From Colwellia sp. (GTDB taxonomy: Bacteria; Pseudomonadota; Gammaproteobacteria; Enterobacterales; Alteromonadaceae), in NCBI GenBank assembly GCA_013215465.1, contig JABSOW010000030.1:1-41027 (forward strand): a stretch of 41,027 bases of DNA, written 5' to 3'. Below, one piece after another: positions 17,893 through 30,348 of the stretch (within the stretch, counting starts at the first letter, position 1; each line of letters begins with the position of its first letter). Below the pieces are notes generated by a model, which did no database searches, had not been told where the DNA came from, and saw only the letters and a program-made list of their open reading frames with translations. The position numbers were made by a program, and so were the translations under genes.

Positions 17893-17918
17893 AAAAACCA
17901 GCAATTTTGCTGGTTTTT
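17893..17918. terminator. Bidirectional terminator between VOC gene and infA
   Basis: AAAAACCAGCAA pairs perfectly with TTGCTGGTTTTT around a TT loop, giving a T-run in either direction. It ends infA (23 bp past its stop on the minus strand) and can also end the convergent VOC gene. Confidence 0.88.
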
Positions 17919-17941
17919 AATATTAAATTGCATGCGATTAA

Positions 17942-18166
<225 letters not shown>

Positions 18167-18314
18167 CTAAACCTCTATATGTTGTGCAAAAAAGCCAAAA
18201 TTTCTAATATAATTATTAGCATTTCTGACTGATAAAAAAAGCTGCGCAAATGATGCCTAATTGCACGACTAAAGTAAAGCTTTGTCCTGCTTTATTTACC
18301 ATAGTTGTTGTTTT

Positions 18315-19046
18315 TTAGCCGATAGAAGGCTTTCTTTCAACCAATTGCCATTCTCGGCTAATAAATCTTTCATGAGGAAAGTAACTATTTTTATAGTTCA
18401 TCTTTTGACAATCATCAATTTGGTAGCCTAAATATAAATACGATAAATTTAATTGTCGGCATAAATCAATTTGAGTAAGGATAGAAAAACGCCCTAAGCC
18501 ATGGCGTTTAAAATCAGGATGATAAAAAGTATAAACAGCTGACAAACCATTAATTAACACATCAGTTACGGCAACACATATAAGTTTGTTAACACCATCA
18601 ACAACACACCAGGTTTCGATAAATAATTGTGTGGTTAACTTACTACTGATAAAACTTTCAAATTGCTCAACGTTTGCTGGATACATGCTGCCATCTTGAT
18701 GAAAAGTATTAATATAATTTTCATAGAGCGGGTAATAATACTCTCTCACTTGCTCTGAATGCTTTATGGTGAGGTTAGCATTACGTTTTAAGGAACGTTT
18801 TTGGCTTTTAGAAGGGCTAAAATCATTGACTAATATACGAATAGATTGGCAAGCATTACAGTTAGGGCAGTAAGGCCGATAAGATTGCTCACCACTACGA
18901 CGAAAACCTTCGGTCATTAGTATACTGTAACTATACTTATTTTGCAGACGTTCGTCGACCGCAATTAATAAGCGCTCTTCTTCATTGGGTAAGTAACTAC
19001 AAGGAAAGATTTTCGTTATTCCTACTTTAAAGCTGTTGTCATTCAT
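18315..19046 (-). CDS. bpt: Aspartate/glutamate leucyltransferase (Bpt/ATE family)
   Basis: This aminoacyl-tRNA:protein transferase adds leucine to N-terminal Asp or Glu, marking proteins for ClpS/ClpAP. It has the N-terminal cysteine motif [16 protein letters not shown] and the C-terminal acetyltransferase-like core with [14 protein letters not shown] and YLYLGYQI. I chose ATG at 19046 ([19 protein letters not shown] upstream), 13 bp after the aat stop. A longer frame to 19091 would overlap aat. The protein is 243 residues from this start, normal for the family. Confidence 0.92.
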   Translation of the reverse strand: MNDNSFKVGITKIFPCSYLPNEEERLLIAVDERLQNKYSYSILMTEGFRRSGEQSYRPYCPNCNACQSIRILVNDFSPSKSQKRSLKRNANLTIKHSEQVREYYYPLYENYINTFHQDGSMYPANVEQFESFISSKLTTQLFIETWCVVDGVNKLICVAVTDVLINGLSAVYTFYHPDFKRHGLGRFSILTQIDLCRQLNLSYLYLGYQIDDCQKMNYKNSYFPHERFISREWQLVERKPSIG

Positions 19047-19059
19047 ACGACTACTTCTA

Positions 19060-19791
19060 TCAAGCTGATGGCTTATTAACTGACAACTCACGTGGTTGCC
19101 AAAAATTAGTGGTCACACTCTTATTTATAGCAGTTTGTTTCAATGCGACAAAGTTTTCTCGTGATATTTCTATGGCGCCCATATCGGCTAAAAAACTATT
19201 AAGCAATTGACAATCAATAAAATCAACATCAATTGACCTAAGCAACTCAGCCATAGCAACTAAGGCAATCTTAGATGCATTAGGCGCGGTATAAAACATT
19301 GACTCACCGGAGAAAAAACCATTAACGGCGACACCGTACAAGCCACCCACTAACTCAGGCTTAGCAACTGAACTGGTTTGCCAAACTTCAATAGAGTGGG
19401 CAAAGCCCAATTGATGCAATTTGACATAGGCACTTTGCATTTCAGCTAAAATCCATGTGCCATCATTGCGAAAGGGCGCATCAGCGCACATTGCGATTAC
19501 TTGCTTAAAGGCGGTATTTAACGTTATTTTAAAAGGTGATCTTTTTAAGACTTTTCTTAAGGTACGATTAATACGTAAATCGTCAAGTTTGATAATAGCT
19601 CTTGGATCAGGTGACCACCACATCAGCGGGTCGTTTTCGCTAAACCACGGAAAGATACCTTGACGGTAAGCGTTAATTAATCGCTGAGGGTGTAAATCGC
19701 CACCTACGGCCAATAAACCATTTGGCTCAGTAAGGGCATATTCGATAGGAGGAAAAGCCCAATCTTTAACATTTAATTGATATAGGCTCAT
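19060..19791 (-). CDS. aat: Leucyl/phenylalanyl-tRNA--protein transferase
   Basis: Aat transfers Leu or Phe from tRNA to proteins with N-terminal Lys or Arg, making N-degrons read by ClpS. The 243-residue product shows the family's landmarks: [27 protein letters not shown] near residue 24, [17 protein letters not shown] and [14 protein letters not shown]. Together with bpt, 13 bp downstream on the same strand, it forms a pair of N-degron writers, almost certainly co-transcribed. Confidence 0.95.
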   Translation of the reverse strand: MSLYQLNVKDWAFPPIEYALTEPNGLLAVGGDLHPQRLINAYRQGIFPWFSENDPLMWWSPDPRAIIKLDDLRINRTLRKVLKRSPFKITLNTAFKQVIAMCADAPFRNDGTWILAEMQSAYVKLHQLGFAHSIEVWQTSSVAKPELVGGLYGVAVNGFFSGESMFYTAPNASKIALVAMAELLRSIDVDFIDCQLLNSFLADMGAIEISRENFVALKQTAINKSVTTNFWQPRELSVNKPSA

Positions 19792-19853
19792 ATGATCCAG
19801 AAATAGTCATGTTAGCTAGAATTTAAAGGCTTATAAATATCCTGCTAAATTTG

Positions 19854-20828
<975 letters not shown>

Positions 20829-20963
20829 TTAACAACTAATATTGATAATAAATAGTATTGAAAAATAGTTTTGATAGATAGATATAGCTTAATGATTGGG
20901 ATGATAAGGGGTTCTATCAAGGGTGTACAGTTGCTTTAAAGATATATTAGTAAAAATGAGTAT

Positions 20964-20996
20964 AAAAAAAGAGTGCAGATGATAAATCTGCACTCT
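20964..20996 (-). terminator. Intrinsic terminator of ald
   Basis: GAGTGCAGAT (20971-20980) pairs perfectly with ATCTGCACTC (20986-20995) around a 5-base loop; read on the minus strand a run of seven T follows. It lies 45 bp past the ald stop and separates ald from trxB. Confidence 0.85.
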
Positions 20997-21040
20997 ATTT
21001 TTGAGTTTATTCTAGCTTTATTATAACGCTAATGAGTTAA

Positions 21041-22168
21041 TTAAAACTCTAGCGTTGCTGCTGCTTCTTCAGGTGCTAGGTATTCATATCCTAATACGTC
21101 AGCAACAGGTTTATAGGTAATTTTACCACCTAATACATTTAACCCTGCTAATAAATGTTTATCATCAAGTAATGCTTGTTTAGCGCCCTTATTTGCCAGT
21201 GTTACTGCAAATGGCATAGTTGCATTGGTAAGTGCCATTGTTGAAGTACGAGCCACACCACCAGGCATATTAGCAACACAATAATGAACAACATCATCAA
21301 CAACATAAGTAGGCTCTTGGTGCGTGGTTGCTTTTGACGTTTCAAAACAGCCGCCTTGATCGATAGCAACATCAACAACTACTGCGCCTTTTTTCATCAT
21401 TTTAATATGTGCTCTGGTGACTAATTTAGGGGCAGCGGCACCTGGAATTAATACTGCGCCAATCACTAAGTCAGCTTCAACAATTAGTTGATCCATGGCA
21501 TCAGCAGTTGAGTACACTGTTTTCAATCGGCCATCAAATTCAGTATCTAACTGGCGTAAACGCGGTAAAGAGCGATCAAGAATGGTGACATCAGCGCCCA
21601 TGCCTACCGCCATACGTGCCGCTTGAGTACCAACAACACCACCACCGACAATTAATACTTTAGCTGGAGCAACGCCCGGTACACCACCTAATAATGCACC
21701 TAAACCACCTTGTGCTTTTTCTAATGCATGCGCACCTGCTTGAATAGACATACGGCCAGCAACTTCTGACATAGGCGCTAATAAAGGTAAACCACCTGTT
21801 GGTGAGGTAACTGTTTCATAAGCAATACAGGTTGCACCAGAAGCGACTAATAATTCTGTTTGCTGTGGATCTGGCGCCAAGTGTAAGTAAGTAAATAATA
21901 TTTGTCCGGCGCGAAGCATTTTGCATTCAGCAGGTTGTGGTTCCTTTACCTTGATAATCATATCAGCAGTGGCAAATATTTCTGCCGCACTATCAATAAT
22001 ACTTGCACCAGCAGTAATGTACTGTTCATTATCAAAACCAATAGCAGCACCACCATTATTTTCAACAATCACTTTATGACCATTGACGACTAACTCTTTA
22101 ACACCTGCTGGGGTTAAACCAATACGGTATTCGTGGTTTTTGATTTCTTTAGGTACACCAATAATCAT
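21041..22168 (-). CDS. ald: Alanine dehydrogenase
   Basis: This enzyme interconverts L-alanine and pyruvate plus ammonia with NAD. The 375-residue product starts MIIGVPKEIKNHEYRIGLTP, has the catalytic MSEVAGRMSIQAG segment, the NAD-binding VLIVGGGVVGTQAARMAVGMGA and the C-terminal NMPGGVARTSTMALTNAT. Length is normal (about 370). AGAGAGAA precedes the ATG. The gene diverges from lrp across a 174 bp gap, the classic arrangement for an amino-acid-responsive Lrp-type regulator and its target. Confidence 0.96.
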   Translation of the reverse strand: MIIGVPKEIKNHEYRIGLTPAGVKELVVNGHKVIVENNGGAAIGFDNEQYITAGASIIDSAAEIFATADMIIKVKEPQPAECKMLRAGQILFTYLHLAPDPQQTELLVASGATCIAYETVTSPTGGLPLLAPMSEVAGRMSIQAGAHALEKAQGGLGALLGGVPGVAPAKVLIVGGGVVGTQAARMAVGMGADVTILDRSLPRLRQLDTEFDGRLKTVYSTADAMDQLIVEADLVIGAVLIPGAAAPKLVTRAHIKMMKKGAVVVDVAIDQGGCFETSKATTHQEPTYVVDDVVHYCVANMPGGVARTSTMALTNATMPFAVTLANKGAKQALLDDKHLLAGLNVLGGKITYKPVADVLGYEYLAPEEAAATLEF

Positions 22169-22342
22169 AATATTCTCTCTTTCGTTACACTTATTATAGT
22201 CGCTTTATTGTTAAGCTTCTTATTTTAGATACGACTAGTATAGTGATAACTAACCAGACCAACCTGTCGTATTCTCAGTATTTACGATATATAATGCTAA
22301 AATAATTGAAAATATCAGAGTTATATATAGAAGAGGATGATA
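22169..22342. promoter_or_regulatory. ald/lrp divergent promoter region with a candidate operator
   Basis: TATAAT at 22290-22295 is a plausible -10 for lrp; its -35 is weak, as expected for a regulated promoter. TCGTA (22267-22271) and TACGA (22283-22287) form a dyad directly upstream of that -10, and another TACGA occurs near 22231. Lrp-type proteins bind such AT-rich dyads. Binding here is inferred, not shown. Confidence 0.4.
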
Positions 22343-22813
22343 ATGCATAAAAAAATAGATCGTATTGATAAAAATATTCTTGTTGAATTACAAAAAGATG
22401 GTCGACTGTCAAACGTAGAGTTATCAAAACGGGTAGGCTTAAGTCCTACGCCTTGTTTAGAGCGGGTTAAGCGGTTAGAGAAAGAGCAATATATAACGGG
22501 TTACCAAGCTAATCTTAATTCGGCTAAATTAGATTTAGCGCTGTTAGTTTTTGTCGAGATCACCTTAACTAAAACCAGTCCTGACGTATTTGATGATTTT
22601 GCAGCCGCTGTGCATGAACTTGATGTTATTCAAGAATGTCACTTGGTTTCAGGTGATTTTGATTTTCTGTTAAAAACACGGGTGAAAGATATGCTTGCCT
22701 ATCGACAGTTACTAGGTGATACCTTACTAAGGTTACCAGCGGTAAGCGCAAGTAGAACTTATGTGGTGATGGATGAAATAAAATCCAGTAATATGCTACC
22801 AATCAAACGATGA
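22343..22813 (+). CDS. lrp: Lrp/AsnC family transcriptional regulator
   Basis: The product has an N-terminal helix-turn-helix (IDRIDKNILVELQKDGRLSN to SPTPCLERVKRLE) and a C-terminal RAM ligand-binding domain with HLVSGDFDFLLKTRV. It is very close to E. coli Lrp (164 residues) and has 156 residues from ATG 22343; AAGAGG lies 6 bases upstream, while the ATG at 22337 is too close to that site. Divergent from ald, which it probably controls along with other amino-acid genes. Confidence 0.93.
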   Translation: MHKKIDRIDKNILVELQKDGRLSNVELSKRVGLSPTPCLERVKRLEKEQYITGYQANLNSAKLDLALLVFVEITLTKTSPDVFDDFAAAVHELDVIQECHLVSGDFDFLLKTRVKDMLAYRQLLGDTLLRLPAVSASRTYVVMDEIKSSNMLPIKR

Positions 22814-22940
22814 TTACTTGTTTATCTTTAAATTCATACTTTCAGTAGAATGGCTATAAGTCTTTTAATTCTCGCTGAACCTTACCGCTTGAGGTAATAT
22901 GGGTGTATATCACTAAACTCCGTTTTTCATGGAATATTAA

Positions 22941-25487
22941 TTGTCTTCAGAATTAGTTAAAAATACCGAGGAAGACCTCGGTGAAGTAAATACAGTCTAC
23001 GTTAGAGGCACTCAACTCAGTGGTGTGCAACGTATACTTGAAACAGGCCTGTTATTTTTTAGTGTCTTCGCTATGTTTATTATGTTGGCATTGTTTAGCT
23101 TTGATCCCGCTGATCCGGGTTGGGCACAAACAGGCTATCAAACACCCGTTAGAAATCTAGGTGGCTCGGTTGGCGCTTATCTTTCAGATTTATTATTAAA
23201 TTTATTTGGTTTTATCGCCTATAGCTTACCTTTTATTATCGCTATTATCGGCTGGTTATTATTTCAGAAATTTCATCAGTTAATGCAGCTAGATTACCTA
23301 ACACTTGCCTTAAAATTGATTGGTTTTTTGATGTTATACCTAGGCATTACTTCGTTAGCGAGTATGAATTTTGATGATCTGTTTTATTTTTCAGCGGGCG
23401 GTATTTTAGGTGATGTATTAAGTCAAACGCTACTACCTTATTTTTCCTTTGTTGGTAGCACCTTAGTTTTTCTAATGTTTTGTGGTGCGGGCTTTGTCTT
23501 ATTAACTGGTTTTTCATGGCTTAATTTTATTGATAACGTCGGGCGTTATGCCATAGCAAGCGTAGTATTTTTACAGCACCTACCCAGTTATATTAAAGAT
23601 AAATTTGGTGTTAGTGAGCCAACCACCGAGAATGAGTCTGAAAATACAGAAATAGACGAGAATGTTAAGGTTGATGAAACGGCTCAACAACCCCCTGTAG
23701 CAACACCCCAAAAGAAAAAGTTAGCGATTCCTTTTCTTACCTCAACAGCTGAAAAAGAACAGCAGCCACAAGAGCATTTTATCGATATCAATGATTTAAT
23801 GGATGGCCCGCTGGAAATAAAAGTACAAGAGCATGTTAGTGATGCTGAAATATCTGCTGCTTTTGCTGATGTTGAAAAAGTTGAAGTTGCTGATGATAAC
23901 GCCTTAGAAAATAAAAAACCTACGGGTGAACTGGTTAATAGTACTGATACTAATCAAGTAAACTTGCTACCAACAACAGCAGAAAAATTCTCAGGTATGC
24001 CTTCAATTGATTTACTTGATCGCCCTGACAAAGCTAAAAACCCCATTAATAGAGAAGAGCTAGAGCAGGTTAGTCGTTTAGTCGAGGCGAAATTATTAGA
24101 TTTCAAAATACAAGCGCAAGTAGTTGCGGTATATCCGGGCCCTGTTATTACCCGCTTTGAACTTGATTTAGCGCCAGGAGTAAAGGTTAGCAAAATAAGT
24201 GCCTTATCAAAAGATTTAGCCCGTGCTTTATCGGCGATAAGTGTGCGGGTAGTGGAAGTTATTCCAGGGAAATCTGTTATCGGTTTGGAATTACCCAATA
24301 AACATCGAGAAATAGTCTATTTAAGTGAAGTTATTTCATGTCCTGCTTTTGAAGAGTCAAGTTCCCCCTTAGCAATGGTATTAGGTAAAGATATTGCCGG
24401 TGAGCCAGTGGTGGTAGATTTAGCCAAAATGCCACATTTATTGGTTGCCGGTACCACGGGCTCAGGTAAGTCAGTGGGTGTTAATACCATGATTGTCAGC
24501 TTGTTATATAAATCGACGCCAGAAGATGTACGTTTAATTATGATTGATCCTAAAATGCTTGAACTAAGTGTTTATGAAGGCATACCGCATTTGTTAACCG
24601 AAGTGGTTACCGATATGAAAGATGCTGCTAATGCGCTACGTTGGTGTGTCGGTGAAATGGAACGTCGTTATAAATTAATGTCAGCGCTTGGTGTACGTAA
24701 CTTAAAAGGTTATAACAAAAAAGTATTGTCCGCTATTGCCGAAGGCGAGCCACTTATTGACCCCATATGGCAACCAAGTGATGGTTTAGATCAAACGCCA
24801 CCACTGTTAGAAAAACTCCCTAGCATTGTCGTTATCGTTGATGAATTTGCCGATATGATGATGATTGTAGGTAAAAAAGTAGAAGAATTAATTGCCCGTA
24901 TCGCCCAAAAAGCACGTGCGGCAGGTATTCATTTAATATTAGCAACACAACGGCCATCTGTTGATGTAATAACCGGTTTAATTAAAGCCAATATTCCAAC
25001 CCGTATGGCGTTTCAAGTATCTTCTGGTTTAAACTCTCGTACTATTTTAGATCAACAGGGCGCTGAGCAATTATTGGGCATGGGGGATATGCTTTATTTG
25101 CCGCCAGGGACAGGAGTGCCTACACGTGTTCATGGTGCTTTTATTGACGATCATGAAGTGCATGCGGTGGTTAAAGATTGGAAATTACGTGGCGAGCCAA
25201 ATTACATCGAAGAAATTTTAGCCGGTGGTAGCGATCCTGATATGTTACTTCCAGGCGAACAAGCTGAAGGTAATGAAGCAGAAGAGCTCGATGTGCTTTA
25301 TGATGATGCGGTAAACTTTGTGACTGAAAAGCGTCGCGTATCTATTTCTAGTGTACAAAGACAATTTAGAATTGGCTACAACCGCTCAGCGCGAATAGTC
25401 GAACAAATGGAAATTCAAGGGGTAGTGTCAACTGCTGGCAACAACGGCGCACGTGACGTGTTAGCGCCACCACCAATTAAAGATTAA
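22941..25487 (+). CDS. ftsK: DNA translocase FtsK
   Basis: FtsK anchors at the septum and pumps chromosome ends toward dif for XerCD resolution. The 848-residue product has four N-terminal membrane helices (about 31-53, 85-109, 121-139, 162-188), an acidic linker (about 215-345) much shorter than in E. coli FtsK (1329 residues), the RecA-like motor with Walker [13 protein letters not shown] (Lys510) and Walker [12 protein letters not shown], and a C-terminal gamma winged helix ([18 protein letters not shown]) that reads KOPS sequences. The TTG at 22941 follows a weak GGA site. lolA begins 6 bp downstream, as in many gammaproteobacteria. Confidence 0.95.
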   Translation: MSSELVKNTEEDLGEVNTVYVRGTQLSGVQRILETGLLFFSVFAMFIMLALFSFDPADPGWAQTGYQTPVRNLGGSVGAYLSDLLLNLFGFIAYSLPFIIAIIGWLLFQKFHQLMQLDYLTLALKLIGFLMLYLGITSLASMNFDDLFYFSAGGILGDVLSQTLLPYFSFVGSTLVFLMFCGAGFVLLTGFSWLNFIDNVGRYAIASVVFLQHLPSYIKDKFGVSEPTTENESENTEIDENVKVDETAQQPPVATPQKKKLAIPFLTSTAEKEQQPQEHFIDINDLMDGPLEIKVQEHVSDAEISAAFADVEKVEVADDNALENKKPTGELVNSTDTNQVNLLPTTAEKFSGMPSIDLLDRPDKAKNPINREELEQVSRLVEAKLLDFKIQAQVVAVYPGPVITRFELDLAPGVKVSKISALSKDLARALSAISVRVVEVIPGKSVIGLELPNKHREIVYLSEVISCPAFEESSSPLAMVLGKDIAGEPVVVDLAKMPHLLVAGTTGSGKSVGVNTMIVSLLYKSTPEDVRLIMIDPKMLELSVYEGIPHLLTEVVTDMKDAANALRWCVGEMERRYKLMSALGVRNLKGYNKKVLSAIAEGEPLIDPIWQPSDGLDQTPPLLEKLPSIVVIVDEFADMMMIVGKKVEELIARIAQKARAAGIHLILATQRPSVDVITGLIKANIPTRMAFQVSSGLNSRTILDQQGAEQLLGMGDMLYLPPGTGVPTRVHGAFIDDHEVHAVVKDWKLRGEPNYIEEILAGGSDPDMLLPGEQAEGNEAEELDVLYDDAVNFVTEKRRVSISSVQRQFRIGYNRSARIVEQMEIQGVVSTAGNNGARDVLAPPPIKD

Positions 25488-25493
25488 TATAAT

Positions 25494-26255
25494 ATGAATA
25501 AGACCTTTATTTTTAACTCGACTCTCATCATTGCGTTAAGTGTTGCCATGAGCTATTTAACGCCAGTAATGGCTGAATCACAACTTAGTTCTTCAACAAA
25601 GGTTGAAGCAAGTAAAAAGCGATTAATGGCAAAGCTTGCAAATTTGAATTTCTTTAGTGCCGATTTCACTCAAGAAGTCGTTAGTGAAGCAGGTGAGTTA
25701 CTGGAAAAAAGTTCAGGAAAGTTGGCGATCAGTAAGCCAAATTTAGCCAATTGGCATACACTAGAGCCAGATGAACTCGCGATTGTTTCTGATGGCCGTG
25801 ATGTTTGGTTTTATGACCCATGGATTGAACAAGTGAGTGTTTATTCTTTGTCTGCGGCGATTGCTAAAACACCGATATTACTACTCACCAGTAAAGATGA
25901 GTCGTTATGGCAGCAGTACACTGTTAGTGAAGAAAAGGTTAGTCAAGAAAAGCCTAACCAAGAAAAAGTTGCTCAAGCAGGAGTTAGTCAGATAAAGGCT
26001 AATCAACAAGGTGAGCGTTTTGTCATCAGCGCTAAAGATCCTAATAGCCAAATTAAAAGTTTAACCTTAGTGTTTTCTGCTAACGGGAAAAAAACACAAG
26101 AAAATAAGCTTAGCCAATTTTCATTTCTTGATGCCACCGGACAGGTTAGCCATATTAAATTATCAAATTTTGACGCCAAAAAAGTACCTAGTAGTAGTTT
26201 ATTTAATTTCGTCTTACCAGAAGGTGTGCAAATAGATGATCAACGCGCTAATTAG
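25494..26255 (+). CDS. lolA: Outer-membrane lipoprotein carrier protein LolA
   Basis: LolA ferries lipoproteins across the periplasm from LolCDE to LolB. The 253-residue product has a signal peptide (cleavage likely near VMA/ES, residue 27) and the LolA fold with [10 protein letters not shown] and [14 protein letters not shown]. It is about 50 residues longer than E. coli LolA; part of the excess is a Gln/Lys-rich insert (about 146-172) containing two imperfect copies of VSQxKxNQ. It sits between ftsK and rarA in the conserved order, with very short gaps (6 and 8 bp), so the three are probably one transcript. Confidence 0.92.
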   Translation: MNKTFIFNSTLIIALSVAMSYLTPVMAESQLSSSTKVEASKKRLMAKLANLNFFSADFTQEVVSEAGELLEKSSGKLAISKPNLANWHTLEPDELAIVSDGRDVWFYDPWIEQVSVYSLSAAIAKTPILLLTSKDESLWQQYTVSEEKVSQEKPNQEKVAQAGVSQIKANQQGERFVISAKDPNSQIKSLTLVFSANGKKTQENKLSQFSFLDATGQVSHIKLSNFDAKKVPSSSLFNFVLPEGVQIDDQRAN

Positions 26256-26263
26256 GAACTTTT

Positions 26264-27685
26264 GTGAATAATCCACAGCAACAAACTAGCTTATTTACTA
26301 CAGAGCAAGAACAGGCAGATGTTACTAACCAATCTGTCCCTCTGGCCGCACAGATGCGGCCGAAATGCTTGGCCGATTATGTTGGCCAACAACATATTCT
26401 TGGTAATAACTCACCGCTTAAACTCGCCATAGAGCAAGGTCATTGCCATTCGCTTATTTTTTGGGGGCCTCCGGGAACGGGAAAAACTACCCTTGCTGAA
26501 ATAATAGCAATACACGCTAAAGCGAAAGTGGTTAGACTTTCTGCGGTAACATCGGGTATTAAAGATATTCGTCAAGCCATTGAACAAGCTAAAATTAGAA
26601 AGCAGGGTGCTAGTCAAAATGAGTATTGTCGCACTGTGCTCTTTGTTGATGAAGTGCACCGTTTTAATAAATCTCAGCAAGACGCATTTTTACCCTTTAT
26701 TGAAGATGGCACCATTATTTTTATTGGCGCCACCACCGAAAACCCAGCCTTTGAGTTAAATCAGGCGATACTGTCCCGCGCTCGTGTATATACCTTACAA
26801 AAACTTAACCATGAAGAGTTAGCACAAGTACTTAATAGAGCGCTGTCGTTAATAGAAAAACAGCAGCCAACTCAGCTAACAATCGCTCAAGATGCCAGGC
26901 AAAGTTTAATAAATCGCGCTGATGGTGATGCTAGGCGTTTACTTAATTTGTTAGAAAACTGTCTTGATAGTCTGCAAACTTCTCCGCTTGAAACTCAATC
27001 AAGCAAATTGAGTAAAACAATTACCGTTGCCTTGATTGCCCAAGTAGCGGGCAGTAAAATTGCGCTATATGATAAAGGTGGTGATGCTTTTTACGATTTA
27101 ATTAGTGCTTTTCATAAATCAGTACGGGGCTCTGACGCAAATGCAGCCCTTTATTGGTATGCCCGAATTATCAATGGCGGTGGTGATGCTTTGTATGTAG
27201 CGCGACGTTTATTGGCTATTGCCAGTGAAGATATTGGTAATGCCGACCCACGTGCTATGCAATTGGCAATTAATGCTTGGGATACTTTTCACCGAGTTGG
27301 CCCCAGTGAAGGTGAACGCGCTATTGCGCAAGCAGTTATTTATATGGCATTAGCACCTAAAAGTAATGCGGTTTATGATGCCTTTAAAAAAGCTAAACAG
27401 CTAGCGGCAGAAACCTCTAGTTTAGATGTGCCGCTACATTTAAAAAATGCGACGAGCGAATTGACTAAAAATTTAGGTCATGGCGCGGATTATCGCTATG
27501 CACATAATGAAATAAATGCTTTTGCTGCCGGTGAAAATTACTTCCCTGAAGCGCTAGCCAGAGCAAGCGATTTTGATTGTAACCTTTACCAACCCAGTGA
27601 GCGCGGTTTAGAAAAACAATTAAAAGAAAAGTTAGATTATTTGCAGCAATTAAACCAAAATAGTAATGAGCAACGTTATGAGTAG
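26264..27685 (+). CDS. rarA: Replication-associated recombination protein A (MgsA family AAA ATPase)
   Basis: RarA acts at stalled forks and gaps during replication. The 473-residue product has [20 protein letters not shown], Walker [13 protein letters not shown] (Lys74), the Walker B segment [19 protein letters not shown], sensor [12 protein letters not shown] and the tetramerisation part with [15 protein letters not shown]. The GTG start at 26264 follows AGGAAC. Its last codons overlap the start of crcB. Confidence 0.95.
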   Translation: MNNPQQQTSLFTTEQEQADVTNQSVPLAAQMRPKCLADYVGQQHILGNNSPLKLAIEQGHCHSLIFWGPPGTGKTTLAEIIAIHAKAKVVRLSAVTSGIKDIRQAIEQAKIRKQGASQNEYCRTVLFVDEVHRFNKSQQDAFLPFIEDGTIIFIGATTENPAFELNQAILSRARVYTLQKLNHEELAQVLNRALSLIEKQQPTQLTIAQDARQSLINRADGDARRLLNLLENCLDSLQTSPLETQSSKLSKTITVALIAQVAGSKIALYDKGGDAFYDLISAFHKSVRGSDANAALYWYARIINGGGDALYVARRLLAIASEDIGNADPRAMQLAINAWDTFHRVGPSEGERAIAQAVIYMALAPKSNAVYDAFKKAKQLAAETSSLDVPLHLKNATSELTKNLGHGADYRYAHNEINAFAAGENYFPEALARASDFDCNLYQPSERGLEKQLKEKLDYLQQLNQNSNEQRYE

Positions 27686-28079
27686 TACTATTAGTAATTT
27701 TACCCTGTATGCTTTTGTTGCACTTGGTGGTGCCTGTGGCGCAAGTTTACGCTTTTATATTTCACAATTAGTGTTAAATTGGCTAGGAAAAGGGTTTCCT
27801 TTTGCCACATTGATGGTTAATATCATCGGCTCATTTACGATGGGTGTATTATACCAACTGATAGAACATGAAATTTTAGATATCCATGTCCACAGAACAT
27901 TACTTGGCATTGGGTTTTTAGGTGCATTTACCACCTTTTCAACATTTTCATTAGACTCTTTGTTATTAATACAACAGGGAGACTTAACCAAAGCAGCCAT
28001 TAATATTCTCTTAAATGTTTCGCTTTGTATAGCTGCTGCAGCCTTGGGACTTTATATGGTCTCCGCTATAGCAAAATAA
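27678..28079 (+). CDS. crcB: Fluoride ion channel CrcB/Fluc
   Basis: This small dual-topology membrane channel exports fluoride. Four membrane helices are visible, with [24 protein letters not shown] (the conserved Asn) and [15 protein letters not shown] (the Phe-box and Ser/Thr track). I prefer ATG 27678, which overlaps the rarA stop; ATG 27666 in the same frame is an alternative. Since the gene starts inside rarA there is no room for a fluoride riboswitch. Confidence 0.9.
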   Translation: MSSTISNFTLYAFVALGGACGASLRFYISQLVLNWLGKGFPFATLMVNIIGSFTMGVLYQLIEHEILDIHVHRTLLGIGFLGAFTTFSTFSLDSLLLIQQGDLTKAAINILLNVSLCIAAAALGLYMVSAIAK

Positions 28080-28263
28080 TGTAACAGCTCACCTTAGTGC
28101 TGTATTATCCAATTTAGGCGTTAAAAGTACTCATTGATAGTCATCAACTCCGTGCTTTTTCCTTTAAATTGAACTATACGCCTTAAAGATCAGCGAGTAG
28201 ATAAATATATAAGTAAGTTGATTGACTCATTTCAACTTGAACTTCAATTAGATAGAAACGTGA

Positions 28264-29607
<1,344 letters not shown>

Positions 29608-29704
29608 TTATTTATTTTAGAAAACTTTACATTTTGTCTGTAATTAATTAATGATGATCGGGTCTATTAAAGTACTATTACTTAAAATTTATTAGGAAGT
29701 TTCA

Positions 29705-30211
29705 TTGTTAGCCACACTCCGTAGTCTTGCCATGCAAGTTTTACTATTTTTTATTGTTTTCCAAGCAATATCTCTTCTGCGCGAAACCAGTATGTTATCA
29801 ACAGACGTTGAATTAACAACATCAGAAAATCAGGATTTCACCCAAGTGCCAACGTTAATGGACGAAACCATTTCATTACATTCGCAAGGCAAAACCACGG
29901 TACTTTACTTCTTTGCCCCTTGGTGTCAAATATGCCATCTCAGTATTGGTAATTTACAAAAGTTGTATGAGAAAAATGAACATCTGAATATTGTTGCTGT
30001 TGCCATGGATTACACCAGTGTTAATGAAGTAATGGAATTTACCAAGCAGCATCAATTAACATTTCCAATCGCCTTAGGTAATGAAGAAATAAAACACGCT
30101 TATTCAATATCAGGTTATCCGAGTTATTATGTAATTAGCGAAGAAAACACCATAATAGGTAAATCTATGGGATATTCTTCAGAAATAGGTCTTTATTTAC
30201 GCTCTTTATAA
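29705..30211 (+). CDS. TlpA-like thioredoxin-fold protein, membrane anchored
   Basis: The 168-residue product has an N-terminal membrane anchor (about 8-25) and a periplasmic thioredoxin domain with APWCQICHLS (Cys74, Cys77), GYPSYYVI (the cis-Pro) and a TlpA/ResA-like central insert. It is probably a thiol-disulfide reductant of the cell envelope, but its client is unknown. The TTG start at 29705 has AGGAAG 6 bases upstream. It is a single gene, with a weak hairpin after it. Confidence 0.85.
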   Translation: MLATLRSLAMQVLLFFIVFQAISLLRETSMLSTDVELTTSENQDFTQVPTLMDETISLHSQGKTTVLYFFAPWCQICHLSIGNLQKLYEKNEHLNIVAVAMDYTSVNEVMEFTKQHQLTFPIALGNEEIKHAYSISGYPSYYVISEENTIIGKSMGYSSEIGLYLRSL

Positions 30212-30242
30212 TAGTTTTTCTTTTGTCTAATCTAGTGATCTG

Positions 30243-30264
30243 CACGGTGTTTGTGTACACTGTG
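30243..30264 (+). terminator. Weak hairpin after the thioredoxin-like gene
   Basis: CACGGTGT can pair with ACACTGTG (one G-T pair) around a 6-base loop; AATTTTTAAT follows a few bases on. This may be an intrinsic terminator, but the T-run is displaced. Confidence 0.35.
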
Positions 30265-30348
30265 GTATTCAATTTTTAATCTATACTCAAAATTCATCAG
30301 CTTGATATCCCCTAGGTAAACTTGAGTACAGAACGTAAGGCTCTACCG

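Noticed and set aside
23954..24298. 114-codon minus-strand frame
   Set aside because: Fully inside the conserved FtsK motor region; antisense shadow without a start signal.
27600..27680. Fluoride riboswitch before crcB
   Set aside because: The crcB start lies inside rarA and no riboswitch-like fold or leader is available.
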